A stretch of 64,000 nucleotides of DNA from Chloroflexota bacterium (GTDB lineage: Bacteria > Chloroflexota > Limnocylindria > Limnocylindrales > CSP1-4), in contig JAJZRG010000003.1 of NCBI GenBank assembly GCA_021802825.1, positions 86,643-150,642 of the forward strand, written 5' to 3'. The translations under genes and the position numbers were made by a program. Shown piece after piece: positions 25,061 through 34,525 of the stretch (positions are counted from its first letter, which is position 1; the number at the start of each line of letters is the position of its first letter). The notes beneath the pieces are model-generated. The model did no database searches and was not told where the DNA came from. It saw nothing but the letters and a program-made list of their open reading frames with translations.

Positions 25061-25992
25061 GGTACGTGAGCCTCGCCCTGGGCGAGCGCACGGACTCGCC
25101 GGACCGCTCGGACGAAGCTACCGGCCGCGATGACGCCCACGATGACGGTCACCAGCACGAGGCCCGCATTGATGCTGTCGAGGTTGGGGATACCGAGCCC
25201 GGTCGGCAGCCCGGCGTCGAGTGTGGTCGCGATGCCCGGCAGCAGCAGCGACACCAGCCCCCAGGCGGCAAACAGCATGCCGCCGTAGAGGAGGGTGTTG
25301 CCGGCCACCGCGCGCGAGACGTAGTTCATGGCCGTGGCGCCCAGATTCCGCGTCCGCATCCACGCGCCGAGCGCCGCGCCAGCCGCCGCCTGCACGAGCA
25401 TCGTCCCGACGCCGAAGAGGAGGCCCGGCAGGAAGGCGAGGGCCGCATTGGGCATGGCCGGGGCAAGGACGGTGTAGATGATCACCGCGAAGGCGCCCGT
25501 GCCCCAGCCGGCGACGAAGCCGTGGATGAGCGTCATGCGTACCGGGATCGGCCGGTCGTCCGCAGCGGGCATCCCGTCGGTCCCGTCGTGCGGGCCCACC
25601 CGCAGCACGCGGTGTAGGAACTGCTCCACGCCCTCGGTGAGGTGCAGTTCGCGTCCCAATCGCAGGATGTACATGCCGGACACGGCCATCACGATCCCGA
25701 CGAGCAGGTCGATCCAAGCGTTGAAGGCGCCGCTGGCTAGGACCGGCGCCAGGGCCAGGAACGCCAGCTCGGAAGCGATGGCGCGCTGCACGGCGAAGGC
25801 GGCCGAGAACAGCAGGCCGGCCTTCATTCCCTGTTTGCCCGATGCTGCGCCGATCGCGTAGCTCACGGTGATGGGCCAGGTGTGCTCGTCCGGGGTGACC
25901 CCGTGGAGCACGCCCAGCAGGAAGGACAAGGCGAGGATCCCGACGATGCCGGGGCCCGTTCCGGCGTCGATGAGGGAGGTGGTCGTCAGCAT
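25057..25992 (-). CDS. Nickel/cobalt (NicO/UreH-like) transporter family protein
   Basis: 311 aa from the ATG at 25992; a longer frame to 26124 would run through the operator. About seven spans are seen. The first contains SFLLGVLHGVTPDEHTWPIT, a H-x4-D-x-H signature like those of NicO, UreH and RcnA metal transporters. A hydrophilic histidine-containing loop lies in the middle (RVGPHDGTDG) and a further H is in MTLIHGFVAGWGTG. Co-transcription with a Fur-family regulator and the Fur-type box upstream support transport of a divalent metal, with nickel, cobalt or zinc as candidates. Confidence 0.75.
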   Translation of the reverse strand: MLTTTSLIDAGTGPGIVGILALSFLLGVLHGVTPDEHTWPITVSYAIGAASGKQGMKAGLLFSAAFAVQRAIASELAFLALAPVLASGAFNAWIDLLVGIVMAVSGMYILRLGRELHLTEGVEQFLHRVLRVGPHDGTDGMPAADDRPIPVRMTLIHGFVAGWGTGAFAVIIYTVLAPAMPNAALAFLPGLLFGVGTMLVQAAAGAALGAWMRTRNLGATAMNYVSRAVAGNTLLYGGMLFAAWGLVSLLLPGIATTLDAGLPTGLGIPNLDSINAGLVLVTVIVGVIAAGSFVRAVRRVRALAQGEAHVP

Positions 25993-26008
25993 GGTCGATT
26001 CCGTATCG

Positions 26009-26029
26009 TGAGAATGAGTCGCATTTGCA
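26009..26029. promoter_or_regulatory. Fur/Zur-type operator
   Basis: TGAGAATG-AGTCG-CATTTGCA is a 21-bp inverted repeat (six of eight arm positions match) with the spacing of Fur-family boxes. It lies 17 bases upstream of the transporter start. It is the expected binding site of the Fur-family protein encoded second in the same operon. The rest of 25993-26330 shows no gene. Confidence 0.65.
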
Positions 26030-26330
26030 ACGGCAGTATTACGCGACCCGGCTGCCCTGTCAACCGGGGCGGCCCACGGTCGGCCCGGCTCAGGCTGCGG
26101 TGGATGGGCCCGTGGGTTGCGCACCCTGGCACCGGCTGGTCAGCGTGGCTCGACGGCAGGGGATCCGTCGCGCCCGATTCCCGCTCCTGACCGCCGATGA
26201 TGTGTCCCGCATAAGCGCCAGCTAAGTCGCCCTCGCCAGACTGCACGATCCGCAGGCCAGGTCGCGGGCACCCGAGGAGCGATCGCCGGCGGCGAGGATC
26301 GGCCCGGTTCAGCCGGGCGAGGAGGGTCCC

Positions 26331-26423
26331 GTGTGGGATCGCGTGCGTTGGGCGGGGACGATGGTCGCGCCCTGGATGGCGCTGGTGATGGCGTTCGTCA
26401 TCCAGTCCGGGAAGCGGTGGTGA
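26331..26423 (+). CDS. Small single-span membrane protein, SGKRW-tail family
   Basis: 30 codons starting at GTG 26331 and ending at TGA 26421-26423. GGAGG lies five bases before the start. The peptide opens basic (DRVRWAG), has one hydrophobic span (TMVAPWMALVMAFVIQ) and ends SGKRW. A second, unlinked small gene in this window (33371-33466, minus) has the same plan: V-basic-W, TM, hydrophobic span and an identical SGKRW end. Independent recurrence of start signal, span and tail supports a real gene. The function is unknown; small membrane subunits or regulators are possible. Confidence 0.55.
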   Translation: MWDRVRWAGTMVAPWMALVMAFVIQSGKRW

Positions 26424-26499
26424 ACGCGGTGGACGGGGACGTGGATCCGCGGCAGGGCGAGGGCGCGAGCCGGCGTTGGTGATGGTTTCGGCGCCGGCT

Positions 26500-26892
26500 G
26501 GCTACGTGCGACCGGTCGGCCCGCTGTCGCTCAAGCCGCTGCGCGAGGTAGACCGGGATCGCGCACGGCAGGATCACCAGCACGGCCACGACGTTGACCA
26601 GCGGGCGCTGGTTGGGCAGCTTGAGGCTGTCGTACACCCACAGCGGCAGCGTCTTCTGCGTGCCGGCGGTGAAGGTGGTCACGATGGACCTCGTCGAACG
26701 AGAGGGCGAACGCCAGCAGCCCGCCGGCGAGCAGGGCCGTGCCGACCACCCGCGGCGTGACGTAGCGGAACGCCTGCCATGTGTCGGCACCGAGGTCCAT
26801 CGACGCCTCCTCGATGGAGCGCGAGGGCCGCCGCAGGCGGGCGAAGACGTTGTCGTGGACCGTGACGACGCAGAACGTGGCGACGCTGAACC
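26500..26892 (-). pseudogene. Polyamine ABC transporter permease (PotC-like), degenerate
   Basis: Minus-strand reading gives [19 protein letters not shown], then [20 protein letters not shown] and [11 protein letters not shown]. After a one-base insertion near 26686 it continues as [20 protein letters not shown] and [20 protein letters not shown]. This matches the C-terminal half of spermidine/putrescine permease PotC. The N-terminal half is missing and the frame is broken, so it cannot work. It abuts the ATPase fragment at 26894. Confidence 0.8.
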
Positions 26893-26893
26893 G

Positions 26894-26960
26894 TCAGTCG
26901 CACCCGCCGCGCAGGATGTGCCCGGCCGAGGGCGTCTCGAAGCCGCCGATCATGCGCAGC
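26894..26960 (-). pseudogene. PotA-like ABC ATPase fragment
   Basis: Twenty-two codons read LRMIGGFETPSAGHILRGG, ending in a stop. This matches the region just after Walker A in PotA-type ATPases. It directly precedes the PotC remnant, so an internal deletion removed most of potA, potB and the start of potC. Confidence 0.65.
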
Positions 26961-27060
26961 GTTCCGGTGTGCGGGCGGACCCGGCGGGGACCGGCGGCGC
27001 CGGCAAGTCCCGGGCTGCCTGCGGCGTGATCCTCGGGCCAGGGTCAGGACGTGGGCGAAC

Positions 27061-27663
27061 GTGCCGCATCATGGCGACGTGCACACGCCTCGTCTGCCCG
27101 TGGACCGCCCAACGCTGCTTGCGCTCGCCATGGCGACCACCACGCTCGCCTCCTGCGGTGCGTCTGGCCCAACCCCGCCGCCCACCCCGTTCACGCCCGG
27201 CGCATCGTCGGCGCCGCGGAACGTGATCGTCCAGATGTACGACTATCGGTTCGTGCCCGAGGTCATCGACCTCGTCCCCGGCGAGACCGTGAACCTCCAG
27301 GTCATCGACGGCGGCCTCGTCGTCCACGAGGCGGTGCTGGGCGACATGCCGGCGCAGCTCGCCTGGGAGGCGGCCGAGGCGGCCACCGTCGGCGCCCCGC
27401 CCGGGCCGACCCCATTGGTCTCGCCCCCGCCCGGCTTCGACGGGACGCGGATCGTGGCCTCGTCGGGGCAGCGAGTCGACGTCGTGTGGACGGTGCCGGC
27501 GAACGCCGCGTCGGCGCCGTCGGGCTGGTTCCTCGGCTGCCACATCCCGGGCCACTGGGAGAAGGGCATGGTCGTGCCGGTGCGGTTCGTTGACAGCGCG
27601 GGGCAGCCCATCGCCTCGACGCCCGTGATCCCCTCGATCCTGCCGACCCCGTCCGGGAGCTGA
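27061..27663 (+). CDS. Cupredoxin-domain lipoprotein
   Basis: 200 aa. A lipoprotein signal ends at LASC (Cys 32) and is followed by a Pro/Thr linker. A plastocyanin-like domain follows (VIVQMYDYRFVPEVIDLVPG). Candidate copper ligands are H89 (VVHEAV), C160, H165 and M170 (GCHIPGHWEKGM). A 30-residue Pro/Ala/Gly insertion separates the first ligand from the others. It probably carries electrons or copper outside the membrane. A GTG at 27079 is an alternative start with a slightly shorter signal. No partner gene is adjacent. Confidence 0.82.
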   Translation: MPHHGDVHTPRLPVDRPTLLALAMATTTLASCGASGPTPPPTPFTPGASSAPRNVIVQMYDYRFVPEVIDLVPGETVNLQVIDGGLVVHEAVLGDMPAQLAWEAAEAATVGAPPGPTPLVSPPPGFDGTRIVASSGQRVDVVWTVPANAASAPSGWFLGCHIPGHWEKGMVVPVRFVDSAGQPIASTPVIPSILPTPSGS

Positions 27664-27840
27664 CCGCGGAGGCGGCGCCTAGCGCCGGCGGATCCCCGGG
27701 CACCGGGTTCGCCCGAGCCGGAAACCGCTCGGAAGCAGCGTGGCGAAGGATCACCGCGCCTCCCCCCGGTGGTACGCTCTGACACCAGACCGGCTCACCC
27801 GGAAACTCGCCGCGACTACGATCAGGAGACCAACGCACCG

Positions 27841-28128
<288 letters not shown>

Positions 28129-28167
28129 CCCGCGCCGGGCGGACTGCCCGGCCCGCAGACGTCGTCT

Positions 28168-28192
28168 CGGCTCCGCTGTCGCAGCGGGGCCG
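28168..28192 (+). terminator. Intrinsic terminator after ferredoxin
   Basis: CGGCTCCGCTG (28168-28178) pairs with CAGCGGGGCCG (28182-28192) with one G:U pair and a three-base loop, followed by TTTCGATTCT. It isolates the ferredoxin gene from the next one. Confidence 0.75.
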
Positions 28193-28279
28193 TTTCGATT
28201 CTCTGGCGAGCCCGAGCCGGCGGAGCGCGTCGATCCCCGGCCAGCGGCCCCGACAAGCCGCGCCCCGTAGACTGGCCCC

Positions 28280-29170
28280 GTGCGCATCCTCTCGCTCCAC
28301 CCCGCGGCCACCGAGATCGTGTTCGCGCTGGGCCTGGGGGACGAGCTGGTCGGCGTCACCGCGTACTGCGATTCGCCGCCGGAGGCGCGCCAGCATCCCG
28401 TCGTCGCGCGGCTGCCGACCTCCCCGGCGCCGAGCCGCCTGCCCGGGCCCGGCCTGCTGGAGATCGACCGCGACGCGCTCGAGGCCGCTGACCCGGACCT
28501 CGTGATCCTCTCGGACGTGAACCGCGTGTGTCGCGCCGGGTCGCGTGAGGTCCGCGAGATGGTCGCCGCGATCGACGAGGAGATCGGCGTGCTCAGCCTC
28601 GACCCCGTCTCGCTCGAGGGCTCACTGAACGCGATCCAGACGGTGGGCGCGATGACCGAGGCCGAAGACGACGCGATGGACGTGGTCGCCGACCTTCGCG
28701 AGCGGCTCCAGCGCCTCGAGGCGACCGTGGTCAGCCGGCGTGACCACGGCTTCATCGCCCCACGCCTCGCCGCGCTCGAGTGGCTTGACCCGCCCGTGTC
28801 CGCCGGGCGCTGGATCCCCGAGCAGGCGAGACTGGCCGGCGGCTGGGAGCTGCTGGGGCACGAGGGACAGAGCGGCGAGGTGATGACCTGGGAGGCGGTC
28901 CGCGAGGTTGACCCCCAGATCCTGGTCCTGATGCCGGCCGGGATGGACCTGCCGACGACGGTGGCGGAATGGGCGGCGATGCCGCGGCCGAAGGGCTGGG
29001 CGGACCTGCAGGCGGTGCGCGAGGAGCGCGTGTTCGCCGTGGACGGATCAGCCTACTTCTGGCGGCCGGGGCCGCGACTGCTCGAGGGGATCGAGGTCCT
29101 CGCGGAGATCATCGACCCCAAGGCGTTTGACGGCATGTCGATGCCCAACAGCTTCGTCCGCGTGGACTGA
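28280..29170 (+). CDS. BtuF/FepB-like substrate-binding-fold protein without signal peptide
   Basis: 296 aa with GTG start. The opening RILSLHPAATEIVFALGLGD is the classic beginning of the helical-backbone metal/cobalamin-binding family (Peripla_BP_2), which also gives DPDLVILSDV and VREVDPQILVLMPAGMD. Normally a secretion signal precedes this point; here the domain begins at residue 1 and no upstream in-frame signal is seen, so the protein appears cytoplasmic. No BtuCD permease or ATPase is adjacent. Such orphan cytoplasmic versions exist in several phyla with unknown role, possibly cobalamin or corrinoid handling. Confidence 0.82.
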   Translation: MRILSLHPAATEIVFALGLGDELVGVTAYCDSPPEARQHPVVARLPTSPAPSRLPGPGLLEIDRDALEAADPDLVILSDVNRVCRAGSREVREMVAAIDEEIGVLSLDPVSLEGSLNAIQTVGAMTEAEDDAMDVVADLRERLQRLEATVVSRRDHGFIAPRLAALEWLDPPVSAGRWIPEQARLAGGWELLGHEGQSGEVMTWEAVREVDPQILVLMPAGMDLPTTVAEWAAMPRPKGWADLQAVREERVFAVDGSAYFWRPGPRLLEGIEVLAEIIDPKAFDGMSMPNSFVRVD

Positions 29171-29197
29171 GCACGCGTCCAGCCGAGCCCAAGCCGA

Positions 29198-30112
29198 ATG
29201 ACGTTTCGCGCCCGCTTCGACTGCCTGTGGTGCGGCGATGCGTGGACGGCCCGGGACCCGGGCGACCTTGAGGGCTGGGCGCAGCTCTGCCCGACCTGCC
29301 TCGGCCGCGCGGGTTCGAACGCGTTCCTCCGCACGCGCCTGCGGACGGCGCTGGCGGAGCGGGGAGCCGCGGCGGGCAGGGTCGTAGAGCCGATCGCGGC
29401 CGACGCCGCAGCCGACGCCGATCAAGCCCAAGGCGAGCCTGGCGCCGGAGCCGGCAGCTCCCACGTCGAGCTCCCCGCTCCGCGCGCCGCCCCGATCTTC
29501 CGCCGCCCGGCACCGGCCGCGCCCGCATTTCCCGACGACTGGTTCCTGCGCCGCGGCCCGTTCGAGCGCGGGCCGGTCCACGACACGGCTTGGGCCGCGG
29601 AACTCGACGTCGTCACGCGCTGGCTCGACGCCCAGCCGCTCCATGGTCGGATCCTGGAGCCAGGCGCGGGCGTCGGGTTCTTCTCCCCGCTCCTGGCCGA
29701 ACGCGGCGAGCTGCACGCCACGGACCCGGACGGCGCGGCGCTGGACATCGCCCGCAACCGGCTCGTCGCCCATCGCCTGCGGGCCCACCTCCACGTCGCG
29801 GACCCCTGGTCCAGGCCGGCGCCCGACGATCCGCCGTTCGACGCCCTCGTCGCCTCGTTCCTGCTCGGCCGCGTGCGCGGCGTCGGGCTCGATCTCGCGG
29901 CGGCCTCGCTCCGATCCCGGCTGCGCCAGGGCGGCCGTCTGGCCGCCATCGACCTCCGGCCCGACCCCGCCGGCGGGCCGCCGCCCGGGATCGCCTGGTC
30001 GCACCACGACATCGACGTCCTCGAGGCGGCGCTCGCCCGGGCAGGCTTCGCGGCGATCGAGGCCACCCCCACCGGCCGCTTCTTCCTGACGGTCGCCGCC
30101 ATCGCCGGCTGA
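29198..30112 (+). CDS. Class I methyltransferase with N-terminal CxxC zinc-ribbon-like motif
   Basis: 304 aa. The first 40 residues contain two CxxC pairs (CLWCGDAW, LCPTCLG) that could bind zinc. A 60-residue low-complexity linker follows. A SAM-binding domain then has motif I EPGAGVGFF, the acidic motif II HATDPDGAAL and a motif IV region ALVASFLLGRV. It looks like an SAM-dependent methyltransferase acting on an unknown substrate. The start ATG lies 27 bases after the BtuF-like gene, so the two may be co-transcribed. Confidence 0.78.
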   Translation: MTFRARFDCLWCGDAWTARDPGDLEGWAQLCPTCLGRAGSNAFLRTRLRTALAERGAAAGRVVEPIAADAAADADQAQGEPGAGAGSSHVELPAPRAAPIFRRPAPAAPAFPDDWFLRRGPFERGPVHDTAWAAELDVVTRWLDAQPLHGRILEPGAGVGFFSPLLAERGELHATDPDGAALDIARNRLVAHRLRAHLHVADPWSRPAPDDPPFDALVASFLLGRVRGVGLDLAAASLRSRLRQGGRLAAIDLRPDPAGGPPPGIAWSHHDIDVLEAALARAGFAAIEATPTGRFFLTVAAIAG

Positions 30113-30144
30113 GGCCCGGATTCGCGGTGGTATCCTGCCGCCCC

Positions 30145-31014
30145 ATGTCACCCCTCGCGAACCGCACCATCGCGACCGTCGGCTCCGGCGTCATGGCCGA
30201 GGCGATGATCGTCGGGCTGCTCGCCGACCATCTGGTCGATCCGGCTCAGATCGTCGCCAGCCACCCCCGAGTAGAGCGCCGCGATGCGTTGGCGAGGACC
30301 CACGGCATCCGTACGGTCGCGTCGAACATCGAGGCGGCCACGGGAGCCGACGTCATCATCCTCGCGGTCAAGCCGCAGATGCTCGCGAAGGTCGGCCGCG
30401 AGATCGGGCCGCACCTTGGCGCCGGGCAGCTCGTGCTGTCGGTCCTCGCAGGCCCCACGTCGGCCGCGCTCGTGTCGGCGCTCGGCCACGACCAGGTGGT
30501 CCGCTCCATGCCCAATACGCCGGCCCGGATCGGCGCCGGCATGACGGTCTGGTACGCGACACCGTCAACGACCCCCGACCAGCGCGCGCAGGCCAAGGCG
30601 CTGCTCTCGGCACTGGGCGCGGAGCTCGAGGTCGAGGACGAGAAGTGGGTGGCGATGGCCACCGCCGTCTCGGGCACCGGCCCCGCCTACGTGTTCCTCG
30701 TGATGGAGGCGCTGATCGACGCCGCGGTCCACCTGGGCTTCCCGCGCCACATCGCGCACGACCTGGTGATCGAGACACTCGAGGGCTCGACGCGATTCGC
30801 GAAGCAGTCGGGCGACCACCCGGCCGTGCTGCGCAACATGGTCACCTCGCCGGGCGGCACCTCGGCCGCCGCGATTCATGAGCTCGAGTCGGGTCGCCTG
30901 CGCACGGTCCTGTCCGAGGCGGTGTGGGCCGCCTTCCGCCGCACCGTCGAGCTGGGGGACCAGCTCGAGGCGCAGCTGGGCGCCAACGGCGCTGCGGGCA
31001 AGCCCGGGAACTAG
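30145..31014 (+). CDS. proC: Pyrroline-5-carboxylate reductase
   Basis: 289 aa. N-terminal Rossmann motif TVGSGVMAEAM, then VILAVKPQ, the substrate segment VRSMPNTPARIGAG and the C-terminal dimer domain with SGTGPAYVFLVMEALIDAAV and SPGGTSAAAIHELE. It makes L-proline from pyrroline-5-carboxylate with NAD(P)H in the cytoplasm. It is 1.2 kb from the proline dehydrogenase gene on the same strand, so opposing steps of proline metabolism sit together. All motifs appear intact. Confidence 0.95.
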   Translation: MSPLANRTIATVGSGVMAEAMIVGLLADHLVDPAQIVASHPRVERRDALARTHGIRTVASNIEAATGADVIILAVKPQMLAKVGREIGPHLGAGQLVLSVLAGPTSAALVSALGHDQVVRSMPNTPARIGAGMTVWYATPSTTPDQRAQAKALLSALGAELEVEDEKWVAMATAVSGTGPAYVFLVMEALIDAAVHLGFPRHIAHDLVIETLEGSTRFAKQSGDHPAVLRNMVTSPGGTSAAAIHELESGRLRTVLSEAVWAAFRRTVELGDQLEAQLGANGAAGKPGN

Positions 31015-31150
31015 GGCCGGACGCGGGTTCAGTCGGGCGCCCGCACCTGCGGGAGCGCCGCCATGGCGGGGCATCGGAGGCGCTGGCGCGCGCGGTCTTC
31101 CTGGCCGGGGTCCTCGTCTCCACGGCGGTCCCCGCCGCCATGGCGAGCGC

Positions 31151-31304
31151 GGTCACGCAAGGTCACCAAGACCGGGTCCGGCCACCGTATCGACGCGAGA
31201 GTGGTGACTCTGGCACACCAAACCACTCGATTGGTGTGCGTCAGCCACCAGGATGGCCGCAGACCACAACCGTGATCGCGATTTGGTGACCGTGCGTCAC
31301 CAGG
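31151..31304. repeat. Cluster of imperfect palindromes (TTGGTGAC...CACCA), locus 1
   Basis: Four related 20-23-bp units: 31151-31170 (reverse; GGTCACGCAAGGTCACCAAG), 31201-31222 (GTGGTGACTC...CACACCAAA), 31231-31252 (TTGGTGTGCG...CCACCAGG) and 31282-31304 (TTTGGTGACCG...TCACCAGG). All share GGTGA or GGTGT and CACCA arms. The same motif recurs three times at 62612-62714. The 364-base gap 31015-31378 holds no gene apart from this cluster. Confidence 0.6.
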
Positions 31305-31378
31305 CGAGGACAAGATCGGCCGGGACGAGGAGATCGGCCGGCTGGCGTCGGAAGCGTGCTGCGGAGCGCTGGGTGGGC

Positions 31379-31498
31379 CTACTTCGGCTTCGATGCCTTC
31401 GGCTTCTTGGGTGTCTTGGCCTTCTTGTCCAAGGTGCGTCTCTCCAGTCTTGTCGGGCGTCGCGCAGGGGTGGCGGGCTGTCGCCGTCGCGGCATCAT
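31379..31498 (-). CDS. Small lysine-rich protein
   Basis: 39 codons from the ATG at 31498 (GAGAGG three bases upstream) to the stop at 31379-31381. The N-terminal half is Arg/Pro-rich (MMPRRRQPATPARRP) and the end is a lysine/proline repeat (LDKKAKTPKKPKASKPK). A TTG inside, seven bases after a good GGAGAG, could start a 17-residue version. Such KKPK-rich micro-proteins are often nucleic-acid binding or ribosome-associated, but no function is recognised here. It is probably downstream of the DUF1003-like gene on the same strand. Confidence 0.45.
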   Translation of the reverse strand: MMPRRRQPATPARRPTRLERRTLDKKAKTPKKPKASKPK

Positions 31499-31563
31499 GC
31501 GCCTCTCGCGCTCAAAGGGCCACGCAGCAGCGCCGCCCATGCTCGACGCGGACGCGCTCGGCG

Positions 31564-32016
31564 CTACGCCCTGGTGAGCTGCGCCTCCAGCGCCGCAACC
31601 TTGTCGAGCAGCACGTTGAGTGCGGCGTCCTGCTCCTTGAGGTGGACCTGGATCTGCCCGGCCTCGTGGAACGTCGCGTCGGCGTCCTTGTAGGTCATCT
31701 CAGCGCGCCGGTCGCCGGCCTTGGCCAGGATGTTCTGGCCGACCATGATCACCGACAGCATGACCAGCTGGATGAACGTCTGGCTGATCCACTGCACGAT
31801 CGCGAGCATGCTGCCGTCGGCCAGCGCCGACGGGAGCGCGATGAGCGCCAGCACCGCGAACGCGTAGGCGCACCACATCGTGCCCACCACCGTGGTGAGC
31901 AGCAGCGCGATCCGGCCGTTGAATCCGACGTGCTCGTCGGCCGCCTTGGGCGGTGCCATCTTCTTGTGGGTCGCGACGTGCGGGTGGGGGACGTGCTCGA
32001 AGTTGACCGCGGCCAT
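31564..32016 (-). CDS. DUF1003-like membrane protein
   Basis: 150 aa with a hydrophilic histidine-containing N-terminus (HVPHPHVATHKKM). Two spans lie at about 35-60 and 75-97 with the DUF1003-like signatures VGTMWCAYAF and SQTFIQLVMLSVIMVGQN. A C-terminal coiled-coil (HLKEQDAALNVLLDKVAAL) follows. The family is an inner-membrane protein of unknown role, often linked to ion or stress functions. It is divergent from the proline dehydrogenase gene. Confidence 0.75.
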   Translation of the reverse strand: MAAVNFEHVPHPHVATHKKMAPPKAADEHVGFNGRIALLLTTVVGTMWCAYAFAVLALIALPSALADGSMLAIVQWISQTFIQLVMLSVIMVGQNILAKAGDRRAEMTYKDADATFHEAGQIQVHLKEQDAALNVLLDKVAALEAQLTRA

Positions 32017-32229
32017 CGATTCCTCCTCGGCCCGTTCGGGCCGGCCGGCGCTGGGACGTCGCGGCCCGGAGGGACCGCATGACCCGGAATCTAGCCGTCA
32101 TGGCGCGTGCCCGCGCACACGTCGGTCCGCTATATCCTCGACCGCCTAGACCCGAGCCCGGCCGGCGCCTGTTTCGTGCCCGTTTCGGCGCCCATCCGCG
32201 CGCCCCACCCTGGAGATTCGGCTCACCCG

Positions 32230-33216
<987 letters not shown>

Positions 33217-33273
33217 GCAGGCGCCTGGCGGGGACGATCGCATTCACCCAGCGCATTCCCGGAGAACCGAAGA

Positions 33274-33301
33274 GCCGCCGGGAGGAGGTTCCTCCGGCGG
33301 C
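33274..33301. terminator. Hairpin between convergent genes
   Basis: GCCGCCGGGAGGA pairs with TCCTCCGGCGGC, with one bulge, around GGT. It stands 57 bases after the proline dehydrogenase stop and faces the small membrane-protein gene at 33371. No U-run follows, so termination efficiency is uncertain. Confidence 0.5.
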
Positions 33302-33370
33302 CCTTGTGCGAGCGGTGGGCACTCACCGCGTTGTCAGCGACCCTTGCGGGGGCTGATCACCAACGGCGGC

Positions 33371-33466
33371 TCACCAGCGCTTCCCGGAGTCGATGATCAG
33401 GAATGCGGCAGCGACGGTCCCGAGGAACATCGTTGCCCGGTAGGCGTACCACTTGACAGTCTTCAT
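33371..33466 (-). CDS. Small single-span membrane protein, SGKRW-tail family
   Basis: 31 codons from ATG 33466 to TGA at 33371. AAGGGG lies 6 bases before the start. The peptide opens MKTVKWYAYR, spans the membrane with TMFLGTVAAAFLIID and ends SGKRW. The unlinked small gene at 26331-26423 shares V-basic-W, TM, a hydrophobic span and the exact SGKRW end. The two are unlike at the DNA level except at the tail, so this is protein-level conservation. The function is unknown. The basic N-terminus followed by one span suggests an N-in topology with the tail outside, though the tail is also basic and topology is therefore ambiguous. Confidence 0.65.
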   Translation of the reverse strand: MKTVKWYAYRATMFLGTVAAAFLIIDSGKRW

Positions 33467-33648
33467 GCCTGCCCCTTGCGTCCTTCCCGCCGCGGGATGG
33501 GCCTCCCGCAGTTCTGGACCGCGAACGTAGCCCGTCTGCGTGGGGTCGCGGAATAGGCCGTCCGTACTGGTACCCCCCGGTCCGATCGGGTCAGGTGCGC
33601 GCTCGCACCGGGCAGCCGGAGGCGTCGGGCTTGGGGCACTATGCGCGC

Positions 33649-34458
33649 ATGAGTGAGCACAGCCCCGTCACCGCCCCTCCCCTCCCACCCCGCGGCGACC
33701 TGCGGCGTCGCGTGCTCGCCGGCGAGCCCTCGATCGGCGCCTGGGTGAACCTGGGCTCGCTCGTGTCGGCCGAGCTGGTGGCGCGTGCCGGCTTCGACTG
33801 GCTGGTCCTCGACCTCGAGCACGGCATGGGCTCCGAGGCGGACGTCCACGCCCAGCTGCTCGCGGTGCAGGCGACGCCGACCTGTGCGCTCGTGCGCCCG
33901 GCCTCGTCGGAGCGCCTGCGGATCGGGCGCGCGCTCGACCTCGGCGCGGACGGGCTCGTGGTCCCGCGGCTCGAGACGCCCGAGGAGGTCCACGAGGCGC
34001 TGCGCTGGATGCGCTACCCGCCGGCCGGGATCCGCGGCGTCGCGCTGACGACACGCGGCGGGGGCTACTTCGGCATCGGCCACGCGGAGCTCAACGCCAC
34101 CGTCAACGAGAGGGTGCTGGGCGTGTTCCAGGTCGAGTCGCCCGAGGCCGTGGCGTCCGCCGAAGAGCTCGCCGCGATCGACGGCGTGGACGTGCTGTTC
34201 GTCGGGCCAGCCGACCTCTCGCACGCGATGGGGATGCCCGGTCGTTTCACCGAGCCTGCCTTCACCGACGCCCTCGATACGGTCGTCGGCGCCTGTCGGG
34301 CCCACGGCAAGGCGGCCGGGATCCTGCTTGCCGACGCGTCGCTCGTGCCGCCGTATCGCGATCGCGGGTTCACGTTCCTGGGCGTGGGTTCCGACTCGGG
34401 GTGGGTGGTCGCCGGGGCGACTGCGCAGGTCAAGGCCGGGAGGGCCGCCCTGTCCTGA
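33649..34458 (+). CDS. HpcH/HpaI aldolase/citrate-lyase-family protein
   Basis: 269 aa from ATG 33649. A TIM barrel of the HpcH/HpaI class II aldolases: GAWVNLGSLVSAELVARAGF, FDWLVLDLEHG, ALVRPAS, GADGLVVPRLETPEEV with the metal-ligand glutamate, FQVESPEAV and VLFVGPADLSHAMG with the second ligand. These enzymes cleave 2-keto-3-deoxy or 4-hydroxy-2-oxo acids to pyruvate and an aldehyde with a divalent metal. The physiological substrate is not evident, and no catabolic genes are adjacent. Confidence 0.9.
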   Translation: MSEHSPVTAPPLPPRGDLRRRVLAGEPSIGAWVNLGSLVSAELVARAGFDWLVLDLEHGMGSEADVHAQLLAVQATPTCALVRPASSERLRIGRALDLGADGLVVPRLETPEEVHEALRWMRYPPAGIRGVALTTRGGGYFGIGHAELNATVNERVLGVFQVESPEAVASAEELAAIDGVDVLFVGPADLSHAMGMPGRFTEPAFTDALDTVVGACRAHGKAAGILLADASLVPPYRDRGFTFLGVGSDSGWVVAGATAQVKAGRAALS

Positions 34459-34525
34459 GGCCGGGTTGCGGGACTGCTGAACGGCGCGCGCGCTCGCGGC
34501 TGGGCGGCGGCAACACTCCCGCCCG

